Source: Isoetes taiwanensis (Eukaryota; Streptophyta; Lycopodiopsida; Isoetales; Isoetaceae). Taken from it: a DNA stretch of 64,000 nt. The DNA lies in contig JAJEKV010000039.1 in the NCBI GenBank assembly GCA_021234155.1, positions 3,826,745-3,890,744 of the forward strand. Reading direction: 5' to 3'. Position 1 is the stretch's first letter. Every line of letters begins with the position of its first letter. The notes under the pieces were generated by a model that was given only the letters and a program-made list of their open reading frames with translations, did no database searches and was not told the DNA's origin. Position numbers and translations under genes: made by a program. Positions 45,048 to 57,058 of this stretch are shown here, piece by piece.

Positions 45048-46412
45048 CCTAAATGTACGACGAGAGAGCGACCGATGGTGTGTTCATCAAAGCAAATGTA
45101 GGGGCAAGTCCGGGCCGCACTAAGGGAGGGAACGATCTGGTCCGGATCGACCGAATGATGGGCAACTCGGAAAATGTGAGACTCATCCTCAATGGCACCC
45201 ATTTGACAAAGACCGACAGAGAGCTGCCCCGGCGCGGGCTCCCAATCCACCGCCTGCCTCGCGAGATGGTGGGCACTCGCGGCGTAATGGAGGCAATGAG
45301 TCGCTTTTCGGGGGCAGCCTGGGAACGCAGGTAGAGCCGCGGGCCCCGCCAACGCTGGGTTGATGTGCTCCTTGTAATGGGCCGCTTTTGACCTGATCTA
45401 GAGCGGGTCTCGAGCTTGCCAAGGAAGCAAGCGCCCGTGTACTCTCGCAGTTGTCATGATCGGGCCTCGCGGTCCACCTACACGATCCGTGCTCTTGCAC
45501 GTTCCATCCGGGCGAACCACCGATCTCTCTTACCCCTCCAACAGGGCCCCGAGCGGCTGGCTGGCCTATTGCCACAATGTTGCCAAAAAGCGGAGCCGAG
45601 CATCACCCATATTAACCACTTCGAAAATAGACGATGTGTCTATCAAGGGCTGCCCCGGGCGGCAAGAATCCATTTTTCTGCAGCAAAATCTGATAGGGGG
45701 CTGAAGGTTTCACCCCAAGTGCATGTGCCAAACCTGCTCCAAGTCATTCCAGGTCGCCAAAGAGACGACCGGTCCCCAAACCTCGACCCCGTACAGAAGG
45801 ACAGGCTCGACCAATGCCCGAAACAGATGTGACTAATGGCCCCAATCATAGAGCTCTGCCCGGTGACTGTTGTTCTACATGGCATAAAGCGCTTTCCAGC
45901 CTGCTGTCACCCGCAAGTGGATGGACGCCTCCCAACAGAGCGAGGAGGGGAACTCCACCCTTAGGTACTTGTAGGTGGGCGTGACCTCCACAGGCTGTCC
46001 CCGATATGTGAGTGCAGGAGGCGTGGGGTGGCGTGAAGAGGATATGAGAACCAACCTGGTCTTGGCCAGATTCACGCGCATGTCTGTAGCCTGGTAGAAT
46101 GTGCCTAGGGCATCCAGATGGGGTGTGGGCCAGAAGGTCAACATCATCCGCATAGATGCGCTGGCGGATGACCTGGTGCAAAAGCTGTATGCCATCCCCC
46201 CCATGCTCAGTAAGCCAGGGCTCTAACTGGTCAATGTAGAGACCAAAAAGTGTTGGTGAGAGGGGGCAGCCCTGCCGGACCCCGACACTACTGGTGAATG
46301 CTTGGCCCGTTGGCTGCATCCTGCCAAAACAACTCTCATACAGCCTGTATAAGGAATTTTGCACAGGCAGCGGCAGCCCTAGTTGACGCAGTCTAAAAGA
46401 TGAGTCGCATAC
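45048..46412 (-). mobile_element. LINE family B, interrupted copy, RT part (unit 1)
   Basis: Continuation of the LINE broken at 37,336. On minus: NSLYRLYESCFGRMQPTGQA, SVGVRQGCPLSPTLFGLYID and YADDVDLLAHTPSGC (RT palm motifs, YADD intact), VTPTYKYLRVEFPSSLCWEA, then the Cys/His box near 45,190. Frames are broken downstream of the RT in unit 1 and better kept in unit 2. Upstream of about 46,412 no LINE sequence is recognisable, so ORF1 and the endonuclease are missing. Confidence 0.85.
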
Positions 46413-47300
46413 TTAGAATGGTTTGCACCCATGTATTTTAAGGCAAAAAAAAAAATAATAATAAAATAGACGAACAACAGAAGTTGCAGTACGCTCCTAT
46501 TACATTTAGCACGCTCCTACACTTAGCACGCCAAATAGTAAGTTTCCTGCAAAATATCATTGGTAAAAGACGTCATGATTCCATGACTTTACAAGAGCTG
46601 CAATGTTTGCATGTCCAAGATTCTAATATTAGAAGAAAATAAAGAAAAGCAAGAAAAACGATTGAAGATGTAAACATTTTGGTTACTTGTAGCAAGAAAA
46701 GAAGACCAAGAAGAAAAAGTAACAGCTCATACCAGAATGAAAGGACAATCCAGAATGTTTGACTCAACAAAAGCTTAGTTCACAAAGAGACGATGCTCAA
46801 GCGTTGAAGAATCCATTCTCATGAATCAAAAGGCTGTCAAAGTCTACCTTGGCATGGATTGTTCAACACTGCTTCAGATTGCAACCTAGAAATGATCCAA
46901 CAACTAAACTTGATGAATGAACTTAGAAGAAGCAAAGTTTCTGGTCCAAAAACACAAACGAACTCTGCCTCTAGAGTCTCGCAATCATCTCTTCCAAAGC
47001 TTTAAATTGCTTCAAATCAGAAGGGTTGTGCAATTGCGCTATTATAGGTAAATACACATGGGGTCTGAAGCAAACTTTAGTATATATGCTAAAGAGATTA
47101 TGAAAATTGCAAAAAATAGTTTGTGAATGAACATTGCGACAGAATGCCTGGAAATGTATAAGATATTTTAAGCTTTACTTGACATACATACATATCTATA
47201 CGAGCAATTCCAGAATAGAAACATGAATAAAATGCAGAAGAAGCATTAAGTCTTGTCACAAATCTTTAACTATAAGACAAAACATTACAAACCTGCATCG
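46413..47300. other. Spacer repeated in both units
   Basis: An A-rich run at 46,446-46,465, then AT-rich sequence without recognised coding. It may include degenerate upstream copia (gag/protease) sequence, but no zinc knuckle or protease motif is visible. The same sequence recurs at 52,642-53,530. Confidence 0.4.
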
Positions 47301-47304
47301 AATT

Positions 47305-47756
47305 TCCTCAAGAATCTGAATTTAGAGCACAAAAACGACTGGAATTAGGACATGCTGATCTTTGTGGCTTTATGCCAACAAAACCCATTGGTGGGTCGTT
47401 ATATGGATGACTACTCAAGAAGAATGTGGGTTTATTTTCTGAAAATAAAATCCGAAGCTCTATATCACTTTAAAGCCTTCAAGGTACAAGTCGAATTTGA
47501 AACAAGGGCAGAAAATACCCGCCTTAAGGACTGATAATGAAAGAGAATTTTTGTCCACAAAGTTTGAATAATTTTGTAGCTGGCATAAAAGACAATTGAC
47601 ATCACCTCGCTTCCACAACAAACGGAGTAGTAGTAGTGTTAAGCAACAGACACCTTGTGAAATGGCAAATTGTCTAATGGCCTCGTAACGGAAGATGCCA
47701 CATCGGGTTTTAAACTCAAGCACTACCGGGACTATAACGCATTTGTTGAATAATAG
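47305..47756 (+). mobile_element. Ty1/copia integrase fragment (unit 1)
   Basis: The plus strand encodes a copia integrase core in broken frames: ELGHADLCGFMPTKPIGG, YMDDYSRRMWVYFLKIKSEA and DNEREFLSTKFE. It is cut at the duplication junction and contains stop codons. The same segment continues into RT and RNase H in unit 2. Confidence 0.8.
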
Positions 47757-50700
47757 ACTGGCTGGACAAAGATAGTACAAACCACCAACACGCGGTTCAT
47801 CCACATTGAAGGTCTCATCTTCAGCCTATCCTTGGATAGCCTGCTTATGGATATGCCTCTACCAACAGATTTGACAACATAGAAATCTGCATTCTCCTGA
47901 TTTCCCTCCTCGGCTACAACAGCAAAGTTATCACCTTCCTCTATGTTTCCACTAAGCCATTCTCCATCACCTTAAAAAAATGCCTCATCGATTTCGTCTT
48001 CAGTACCTTCACCAGTAGACTTTTCTGGCTTTAGTGTAACATATTTCCAATTCTTCAACCTGTGCTTGTTCACACAAGATGACCAGTTTCCTTTCAAACA
48101 GTTACCACAGAAACAACTTAAACCTCTATGAGCCACCCTTGTGCTTGATTTGGCCAAGTATGTCCGGATGCTGTGTATTTGCTTGGCCCCTTCCACCCTG
48201 GCACAGTCCAGCCAGTCTGTCCTATCAACATCATCCTTTCCAATTACCCAGAAGTACCTGCAAGGAGACAACAAGTATTGCAGCTCACAGACAGCATAAT
48301 ACAGCACTACTCATCACATTACAGCAGTTCACAGACATCACTTAAAGCAGATGAAAGCACTACTCAGCACATTACAGCAGTTTACAGGTAGCACTACTCA
48401 ACAGAATACAGCAGATGAAAGCATAATACCTTTTGATGTCCCCATTGTTGGTACCTTCATTCCAACGAGTTGCGAATTCACAGGCATCAGCAGCACCCCT
48501 AAATCTCACCCCATCATACTTGAGTTGCTCTCTAGTGAATGCCCCTTTAAGGACTGCCCCTTGCCCATCGTGCTCTCCCTTACCATGGGCTGTCCCAAAG
48601 AAATTCCATACTATTTCCTTCCCTAGCTCATGGTGATATCTTGGTAGAAAATAGAATGGCCGGGCAGATTTGAATTGGCTAGAACAACCATCTGACCAAA
48701 CTATATGCCTGGAGAAATCTACACCATTTGATACAAGCCATGAATTGTGCTTTCTAAGACAGTGCTGCACAAAAAGAGTGTCATGAACCTTGTCATCACT
48801 CAAGTAAAAATGGGTTTCCTTCAATGGTTTTCTGATCCCAGAACTGATGTCCATCCTATACGTGATGTGGACGAGAATTGTTATCTGGTCATTGTGCCAA
48901 TGCTGGCTTTGAACCTCCCTTTGTATTTTTATGCTATAATTCTCTACAAAATCAATTACAGAAACAATGGTGCCATCTTGGATATTGTCCAGGCAACTCC
49001 TGAATTGGATGGCCTACCATCTAGCCCTGTAATTGTGTGGCACGAATATCTTCAATGTGGAACACAGATATGAAATGAAATCCTTCACTGCCGTTCTCTT
49101 GTAAGACAATCTAAGGACTGGCTTTGGTCCTTTCTTTTTTTTCCCCTTGCCATTTGAGGTCTCGTCTTGTGCTGCAGCTTCAGACTGTAACCCACCAGCT
49201 TCCTTGGATTTCTTACTTTTGTTTCCCTTCTTCTCAACTTGTGCTGCAGCTTCAAGCTGTGTCCCACTAGCTACCTTGGATTTCTTACTTTTGTTTCCCT
49301 TCTTGATGGCATTGGCTCTTTTTCTTTCTGCGCCACTGGCACCTCCTTGTAACTTGTGATGCAACTCCACCGGCTTCTTACGTCTCCACTGGAATCGTAA
49401 CAAGGTGCAGAGTAGCATAAAACAGAAGATTAGCGCAAGTTGAAAGCACAAAAGCAGTATTCAGCAGATGACAGCACATATCAGCATGTTTCAGCATGCA
49501 ATAAAGAGAGTATTACCTTTTCAAACGTCTTCCATTCAAGCAAGAACTCATGATTCTCTCTTTCTCTTGGACATATAGGAAGACTTTTTATGCCACACTT
49601 TTGACATTGCTGCATCAAGCAGTCATGTTTATACCATTCTTCACCCTCGCTCTTGCCGCAAACCACGACCCTCGAGCTCATTTGGTTGAGTCATCATTAT
49701 GTTGGCTGACCAGACACTTCTCACCAGGTCCACAGACCTCGCAAGTGCACTTGCATTCTTCACCATGAAATCCAGTTTTCGCTGACCTTAATGCATTCAG
49801 GGCTACCCTGGCATACTCCAACTTCATATGGTATATGCAACAACAGGTTTCCCTTTCTGATACTTTCTTTACATAAATAGGCTTCAACTTCTCGAAAGCC
49901 TTTAAGCAAACAGGTGTTCGGGGATGTGCCTTTTGTATTGTTGAAATAGCTGCAGCTGAATGGTGGCCGTTGGTTAGAAATATTGATGCAATAATAGCAA
50001 AAAAAAATTTGTATGGAAACTTATACCTGTGTGACCTCCATAAGGTGCAAGGGATAAGAAATTTGGAAGCCTGACTCTCCAACAGTGTTCACAACATCTT
50101 TCTTGCAAGGAGAGACTCGGCTATTTTGTTTCGAATTACGGTATGCTTTGCTTGCAAAGGGGGGTGAGAGAATCGCACCTCAACCTCCTTTGGAAGCAAG
50201 ACCACGGACCATTTCAAGGGCGGCTTAGATTTTTCTTAATGCGGCAGGTTGCAATTGTTGACCGCATGCAACCTATCATAAGAAATATTGCACATTAATC
50301 AATGAACATATCCCCGCCAGCATCACTCAGCAGATACAAGCACTTAAAAGCATGAAGAAGCACAGGCATGAAAGCAAGAATTAGATGTACCTAACAGCCC
50401 AGCCATAGTGAAATTGCATCTAGATTTTGTGGAAGAAGCCATCACAAGTGTAGAGGTTCTGGCTCTCCAAATATCATGGTTCCGTTGCCTCTTTGTGGCT
50501 GCCATTGTATGCATTTCAAGTTGTTGAAAGCACCCCCCGCGCCTTGCACTCCTTTGGATTTGGCAAAATTTCGTGTTTCGAGATTTCCATTTCGTGGTGA
50601 TGAACCACCCTCTTCATCACATCGACCTTGAGTTCGGGTGAATGCTTTTTGGTGAGCTTGTTGAAGTAATCAACTACAAGCTTGGCTATTTCTTGACTGC

Positions 50701-50940
50701 GTCTCGTGCTCAGATCCTCCCGTTCAACATTTGCTTTTTTCATCTTATAAAGTAATCGTATTCTCTCTTTCTCTCTGCATCCAATTTCTTGTAAATTGCA
50801 GAGGAAACTGGATCTTCACGCGATATTTCTTGTGTTGCATTGACATCCAACAAATCTGGAACACTGTATTGGGATTCATCAGGCCGAAAATCCAATGCTA
50901 AACGTGTGATTGCCTCCAGGCCGGTATTAGGGAGCGCCAT
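47757..50940 (-). pseudogene. Transposase-like multi-exon gene, copy 2 (3'-truncated)
   Basis: Same gene as 41,366-44,721, starting at 50,940. The best-preserved blocks are 50,940-50,740, about 49,960-49,678 (ECKCTCEVCGPGEKCLVSQH, intact here), 49,680-49,515, about 49,400-48,430 (core HIVWSDGCSSQFKSARPFY, VWNFFGTAHGKGEHDG) and the final exon from 48,257. The exon pair 48,430|48,257 is clear: AAAG|GTATTA donor, TTGCAG|GTACTT acceptor, Arg codon split ag|g. The last exon is cut at the duplication junction (about 47,757), so the C-terminus is lost. Confidence 0.65.
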
Positions 50941-51173
50941 GGAATTCCTGAGAGAGGGAGAATGAGTGAATTGGAGGGAGAATTTTCGCGGGCCATGATG
51001 AAGCAACTTCATGCTCGATCGAATTTGCAACGTACTACCACTCGCGCGAAAATCCAGCCAAAATCCCACAATCATTTTCCTAACGGTTCGTTCGTGACGT
51101 GGACGTGTGAGTACATGAAGGGCGTGAAACAAATGACGGGCAGTTACACCCATCAGCACCCAAATTAAGCAAA

Positions 51174-51232
51174 AGCAGGGGTGCTTTAAGCGGGCTAAAA
51201 CCCTGCTATAAGCATGCGTCCGGACGCATGCT
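51174..51232. repeat. Double palindrome at transposon right end
   Basis: AGCAGGG (51,174) pairs with CCCTGCT (51,201-51,207). It is followed at once by the 22-bp perfect palindrome spanning 51,211-51,232 (AGCATGCGTCC and its complement). It lies 6 bp inside the terminal inverted repeat. In unit 1 (44,955-45,012) both palindromes are spoiled. Confidence 0.85.
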
Positions 51233-51237
51233 TTTGA

Positions 51238-51260
51238 TACCCACCAGCATACTTTCACCC
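51238..51260. repeat. Transposon right terminal inverted repeat (unit 2)
   Basis: TACCCACCAGCATACTTTCA then CCC, the exact complement of the left TIR at 37,341-37,363, followed by ACCT and resumed LINE sequence. In unit 1 the CAGCAT inside it reads CAAAGAT. Confidence 0.9.
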
Positions 51261-51264
51261 ACCT

Positions 51265-52641
51265 CCTAAATGTACGACCTCAGAGCACGTACTGATGGTG
51301 TGTTCATCAGCAAATGTAGGGGCAAGTCTGGCCGTACTAAGGGAACGTATCTGGTCCGGATCTGACTGAATGATGGGCAACTCTGGAAAATGTGAGACTC
51401 ATCCTCAATGGCACCCATTTGACAGCACTGACAGAGCCTGTCCTGGCGGGGCTCCCCAATCCACCTGCCCGTCTCGATGCGAGATGGTGGGCACCTGTGC
51501 GAATGGAGGCAATGAGTCTGCGCTTTTTCAGGGGCAGCTGGGAACGCAGGTAGAGCTGCGGGCCCCGGGCCAACGCGGGGTTGATGTGCTCCTTGTAATG
51601 GGCCGTTTTGACCTGATCTAGAGCGCCGGGGTCTCAGAGCTTGCCAAGGAAGCAAGCGTCCAGGTACTCTCGCAGGCTGTCATGATCAGCCTCTGTGTCC
51701 ACCTACACGCATCTGTGCTCTTGCACGTTCCATCTGGCGAACCACTGATCTCTCTTACCCCTCCAACAGGCCCTGAGCCGCTGCGGGCCTATTGCCACAA
51801 TGTAAGCCAGGTGCGGGAGCCGAGCATCACCCATATTAACCACTTTCTGAAAATAGACGATGTGTCTATCAAGGGCTGCCCGCTGAAGCGGCAAGAATCC
51901 AGTTTTCTGCAGCAAAATCTGATAGGGGGCTGAAGGTTTCACCCCAAGTGCGTGTGCCAAACCTGCTCCAAGTCATTTCAGGTCGCCAAAGAGACGACCG
52001 GGCCCCAAACCTCGACCCCGTACAGAAGGACAGGCTCGACCAATGCCCGAAACAGATGTGACTAATGGCCCCAATCATAGAGCTCTGCCCGGTGACTGTT
52101 GTTCTACATGGCATAAAGCGCTTTCCAGCCTGCTGTCACCCGCAAGTGGATGGACGCCTCCCAACAGAGCGAGGAGGGGAACTCCACCCTTAGGTACTTG
52201 TAGGTGGGCGTGACCTCCACAGGCTGTCCCCGATATGTGAGTGCAGGAGGCGTGGGGTGGCGTGAAGAGGATATGAGAACCAACCTGGTCTTGGCCAGAT
52301 TCACGCGCATGTCTGTAGCCTGGTAGAATGTGCCCAGGGCATCCAGATGGGGTGTGGGCCAGAAGGTCAACATCATCCGCATAGATGCGCTGGCGGATGA
52401 CCTGGTGCAAAAGCTGTATGCCATCCCCCCCATGCTCAGTAAGCCAAGGCTCTAACTGGTCAATGTAGAGACCAAAAAGTGTTGGTGAGAGGGGGCAGCC
52501 CTGCCGGACCCCGACACTACTGGTGAATGCTTGGCCCGTTGGCTGCATCCTGCCAAAACAACTCTCATACAGCCTGTATAAGGAATTTTGCACAGGCAGC
52601 GGCAGCCCTAGTTGACGCAGTCTAAAAGATGAGTCGCATAC
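51265..52641 (-). mobile_element. LINE family B RT part (unit 2)
   Basis: Copy of 45,048-46,412. Here the C-terminal part reads better (SIRTGAHHLASR, RLCQCCQMGAIEDESHIFQS). RT motifs SVGVRQGCPLSPTLFGLYID and YADDVDLLA are intact at 52,593-52,330. Confidence 0.85.
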
Positions 52642-53530
52642 TTAGAATGGTTTGCACCCATGTATTTTAAGGCAAAAAAAAAAATAATAATAAAATAGAC
52701 GAACAACAGAAGTTGCAGTACGCTCCTATTACATTTAGCACGCTCCTACACTTAGCACGCCAAATAGTAAGTTTCCTGCAAAATATCATTGGTAAAAGAC
52801 GTCATGATTCCATGACTTTACAAGAGCTGCAATGTTTGCATGTCCAAGATTCTAATATTAGAAGAAAATAAAGAAAAGCAAGAAAAACGATTGAAGATGT
52901 AAACATTTTGGTTACTTGTAGCAAGAAAAGAAGACCAAGAAGAAAAAGTAACAGCTCATACCAGAATGAAAGGACAATCCAGAATGTTTGACTCAACAAA
53001 AGCTTAGTTCACAAAGAGACGATGCTCAAGCGTTGAAGAATCCATTCTCATGAATCAAAAGGCTGTCAAAGTCTACCTTGGCATGGATTGTTCAACACCG
53101 CCAGATTGCAACCTAGAAATGATCCAACAACTAAACTTGATGAATGAACTTAGAAGAAGCAAAGTTTCTGGTCCAAAAACACAAACGAACTCTGCCTCTA
53201 GAGTCTCGCAATCATCTCTTCCAAAGCTTTAAATTGCTTCAAATCAGAAGGGTTGTGCAATTGCGCTATTATAGGTAAATACACATGGGGTCTGAAGCAA
53301 ACTTTAGTATATATGCTAAAGAGATTATGAAAATTGCAAAAAATAGTTTGTGAATGAACATTGCGACAGAATGCCTGGAAATGTATAAGATATTTTAAGC
53401 TTTACTTGACATACATACATATCTATACGAGCAATTCCAGAATAGAAACATGAATAAAATGCAGAAGAAGCATTAAGTCTTGTCACAAATCTTTAACTAT
53501 AAGACAAAACATTACAAACCTGCATCGAAT
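52642..53530. other. Spacer, second copy
   Basis: Repeats 46,413-47,300. An open frame at 53,050-53,232 (NLEMIQQLNLMNELRRSKVS) has no recognised motif; it is interrupted in unit 1. Confidence 0.4.
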
Positions 53531-53531
53531 T

Positions 53532-55690
53532 TCCTCAAGAATCTGAATTTAGAGCACAAAAACGACTGGAATTAGGACATGCTGATCTTTGTGGCTTTAT
53601 GCCAACAAAACCCATTGGTGGGTCGTTATATGGATGACTACTCAAGAAGAATGTGGGTTTATTTTCTGAAAATAAAATCCGAAGCTCTATATCACTTTAA
53701 AGCCTTCAAGGTACAAGTCGAATTTGAAACAAGGGCAGAAAATACCCGCCTTAAGGACTGATAATGAAAGAGAATTTTTGTCCACAAAGTTTGAATAATT
53801 TTGTGAAGCCAGTGGCATAAAAAGACAATTGACATCGTCTCGCTCTCCACAACAAAACGGAGTAGTAGAAAAGGCGCAACAGGACAATTTGTGAAATGGC
53901 AAATTGTCTAATGGCTCAATGGAAGATGCCACATCGGTTTTAAACTGAAGCACTACTGACTATAACGTACTTGTTGAATAGACCGGGGACGAGAATTTTA
54001 GATGGAAAGAATCCACATGAGGTTTATTACAAAAGAAAGCCAGGTGTGAATCATTTGCGTGTATTTGGATGTAAAGCTTGTGCGCATGTTTTTTAGGAAG
54101 ATGGCATGAAGAAGTTTGATGACTGTGCTAAGTAGAAAATAATCGTCTCGGATGATGTGACATTTAATGAGAACATTGCAGGTCCAATTTCAACCATAGA
54201 TTAGCAAGAGGATGAAATATTTGAATTTCCACTTAAATGGCGGCAAGATGAAGCATGAGATTGTTATGCCTCAATGTCAACCAAGAATTTGGCATGATAA
54301 AGTGCTTACCTATGAAAGAAGAGCTGGTAAAGAAGTAGCAAAAGAAGACATTGATAAAAAACCAAAAGCAAAGTCTGATGGAACTCAGCTGAATGTAAAA
54401 TCAGCCCCTACTGCTCATGTGGCACCTTGGGCACAAAGGCCATTTATAAGAAGTCAATGCAATATTGAGTCCAAAACAAGTGCAATAGCTTATCAATGCA
54501 ATTTTGCCAATATTTGTGAACCCATTTCGTTTGAAGATGTTCGGCATTCTAAGGAATGGAAGATGGATGAGGAGTATAAATCTATACTAGTCAATAATAT
54601 TTGGGAATTGATGCCAATAGGAAAGAAATGTCATTGGATGTAAATGGATCTATAAGCTAAAGTATAATGCAGATGGGATTGTTAAAAGGCACAAAGCCAG
54701 ACTAGTGGCAAAAGGTTTTGCTCAAAGAGAAGGGGGAGATTACTTAGACACTTACTGAAACAAAGAGAAGGGGACGACCTTATTGTCACAGGCAGTTCTC
54801 TGAAATTGATTCAACATGAGATAAAACAATTTGGAGAGTTCTTTAACATGACAAATTTTGGAGAGATACACTACTTCTTGGGCATTGAAATGCAAAAGTG
54901 CCAATGGAACCTTTATCTGTCAAAAGAATTATGCAGTAGATTTACTAAGGAAATTCCATATGGAGACTGCTAATTCAGCTTCTTGGCCAGTGGAGGTTGG
55001 CATTAAACTTTTTGTTCATGAAAAAGGTGCAAAATTATACGATGCAATACTCTACAGGGCATTAGCTATCTCACGTGATCTCACATGATCGCTATCTCAC
55101 TGTGACCAGACCTGATATGTCATTTGCTATAGGACGTTGGATTGCTGCTAAGAGAGTGCTAAGATAAATCAAGGAAACACATGCTTTTGGTATTCTCTAT
55201 GAATCAATGGGTCAGCTTGATTTACTTGGATACACAGATTCTGATGGTTGTGTGGACACGAGAAGATCCACAAGTGGTTATGCATTCTCAGTTGGAAATG
55301 GTGCTATAACTTGGAAAAGTAAGAGACAGGACACAGTTGCAATTAGTACTGTTGAAGCAGAACATAAAGATTGTAGCATTGCAGCATGTGAATCAGTTTG
55401 AATTCAAAAACTCATGGAAGCATGACAGCAAACCCACTTGCATTTTCATTCATAATATGAGCAGCATACGCATTGCAAACAATCTTGTTTTCCATGACAG
55501 AACTAAGCACATTGAGATTACCTACCGTTTTGTACGAGAAAAAAATGAGAATTGAAAAGTTGATATCCAATACTGCAGGTCAGAAGATCAAATTGCATAT
55601 ATTTTCACAAAGCCATTAGGAAAAGCTAAGTTTGAAGCTTTTAGGTTTGCCCTTGGCACGAGGAAAAAGGAGTCTAGAATATCACATTAA
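53532..55690 (+). mobile_element. Degenerate Ty1/copia element (integrase, RT, RNase H)
   Basis: Order INT-RT-RNase H, as in Ty1/copia. Integrase: HADLCGFMPTKPIGG, YMDDYSRRMWVYFLK and, after frame breaks, SPQQNGVVEK. RT remnants: FEDVRHSKEWKMDEEYKSIL, NNIWELMP, and NFGEIHYFLGIEMQKC. RNase H: YTDSDGCVDTRRSTSGYAFS, GAITWKSKRQDTVAISTVEA. Many stops and frameshifts, and part of the RT palm is deleted. Closes with the polypurine tract AAGGGGGAGAG at 55,689. Non-functional; shown as found. Confidence 0.85.
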
Positions 55691-55699
55691 GGGGGAGAG

Positions 55700-56030
55700 T
55701 TAGAATAGTATAATGTGATATATGTTAGACATGTTAAGTCATAGTGTAACTTAACCAAAGGGACATTTTGTATTAGCCCATGGGCCCCTTACTTTTTATC
55801 TTTTTTTCTATTTGCCACCCAACAATGGCACATATTTGTGAGTTCGCATAATACACAAGTTTCTTGCTCCTCCTTTGTTGCTTGTTGCATCTCCTCCTCT
55901 CTCCATTGTCCTGAGTTAGGGTAATACACAAGTTTCTTGCTCCTCCTTTCTTGCTTGTTGCGTCTACTCTCTCCATTGTCCTTTGTTGTTCAGATCACCT
56001 TCTCCACCCAACATTAGGGTGTTAGGTTTT
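55700..56030 (+). repeat. Probable copia 3' LTR
   Basis: Immediately follows the polypurine tract. It contains a direct repeat of period 73 (55,849-55,921 and 55,922-55,985, both starting TAATACACAAGTTTCTTGCT). The right boundary and a matching 5' LTR were not found in the window, so the extent is approximate. Confidence 0.4.
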
Positions 56031-57058
56031 TGACAAGACCATCAATCTCTCTGGCTTTTTGTATGTTCATATTCAAGCCCAAGTGAAATATAATTGACAT
56101 AACTTTGTCAGTGTATAAAGTGGCCATAGGGAGCCCACGTCATATGGAAAAGTATGCCTATAAGCATCAAATGCCAATGCATGAGCTTCACAAATTCTCA
56201 CTTTCTGAGCTCCAGTACACTAGTGCCATAGGAGGTAAACAAAGTGAACTGGTCCAACCACAACAAAAAGATGCTCAAAACATAGCTCCAAATGCACCAT
56301 GCATAGGTCCTTCAATCCCCTTGTGCAATCGCTGTAATCACAAATAAATAATACATGATGGTTTAAAAGGTAAGCAACACAAAAAAGAAAAACACAATAC
56401 GCCAATGAAAACGAACGCTTATCAAATACCCTAAATGACCTGAGAACATAAAGAAAATAACCTATGACCTACAAGCAGCTCCTCTTTCAGCTGTACCAGA
56501 AATCTGTGCTCTATATCAGTGATCTGTGTTGTCAGATATTTTTATATTTCTTTAACTGTCATTTGGAAAAGACATCAAACTTTTTATAATGACGAAAACG
56601 AATTCCTTTATAAACTTGTAATCAACTGCGTTCATAAACTGTGGCCAATAAGCAAAACATATAACCTGTAAAAGAATGATAGACCCAGTTACCATATTCC
56701 TTGAAATCGGGAATTCCACATGCCTTGATCAAAATGCACCACTAAACAAAATTTGGGACTACATTGTAAAGTTTTTAACACCTTGGACGGGTTGACCAAC
56801 ATAATCCTGTACAAATTCCATATGCTGGAATCACGGCCATCAAATTTGTTAATATACATGGGTCAAATGCCTACACAGCAAAGAAACAAAATTAGACTAC
56901 TTTTCGTTATGTCAACCACGAAATGGTTCTCAATTAGCTAGCCATTAACTGTAGAAATACAAGTAACCGTGTTAACAACGTCACTGATTACAAGACCTTT
57001 ACATATTAGCTTTATATACTCCATATTACAGATCACAGATGACTGAACCTAGTAATTT
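56031..57058. other. 3' flank of GIGANTEA, no gene recognised
   Basis: AT-rich. It presumably includes the 3' UTR of the minus-strand GIGANTEA gene just left of 57,059. I could not fix a polyadenylation signal with confidence. Confidence 0.4.

Larger units (their letters stand above)
41530..47756. repeat. 6.2-kb tandem duplication, unit 1
   Basis: From within the last transposase exon, through the transposon right end, LINE fragment, spacer and copia integrase fragment. Offset to unit 2 is 6,219-6,231 bp along its length. Large stretches (about 45,850-47,560) look identical to unit 2; others differ densely at CAG/CTG sites. The junction near 47,757 joins TTGTTGAATA (copia) to CTGGCTGGACA...TAGTACAAACC (transposase). 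Confidence 0.92.
47757..53983. repeat. 6.2-kb tandem duplication, unit 2
   Basis: Second unit of the direct repeat. It retains more intact reading frames and an intact transposon right TIR, but it too has isolated CAG/CTG-type changes (for example near 49,918 and 50,526). Confidence 0.92.

Noticed and set aside
41530-47756. Explaining unit differences by cytosine deamination or RIP-like mutation
   Set aside because: The direction is wrong: CTG to CCG/CG and CAG to CGG/CAAAG, plus 1-nt indels, rather than C-to-T or G-to-A.
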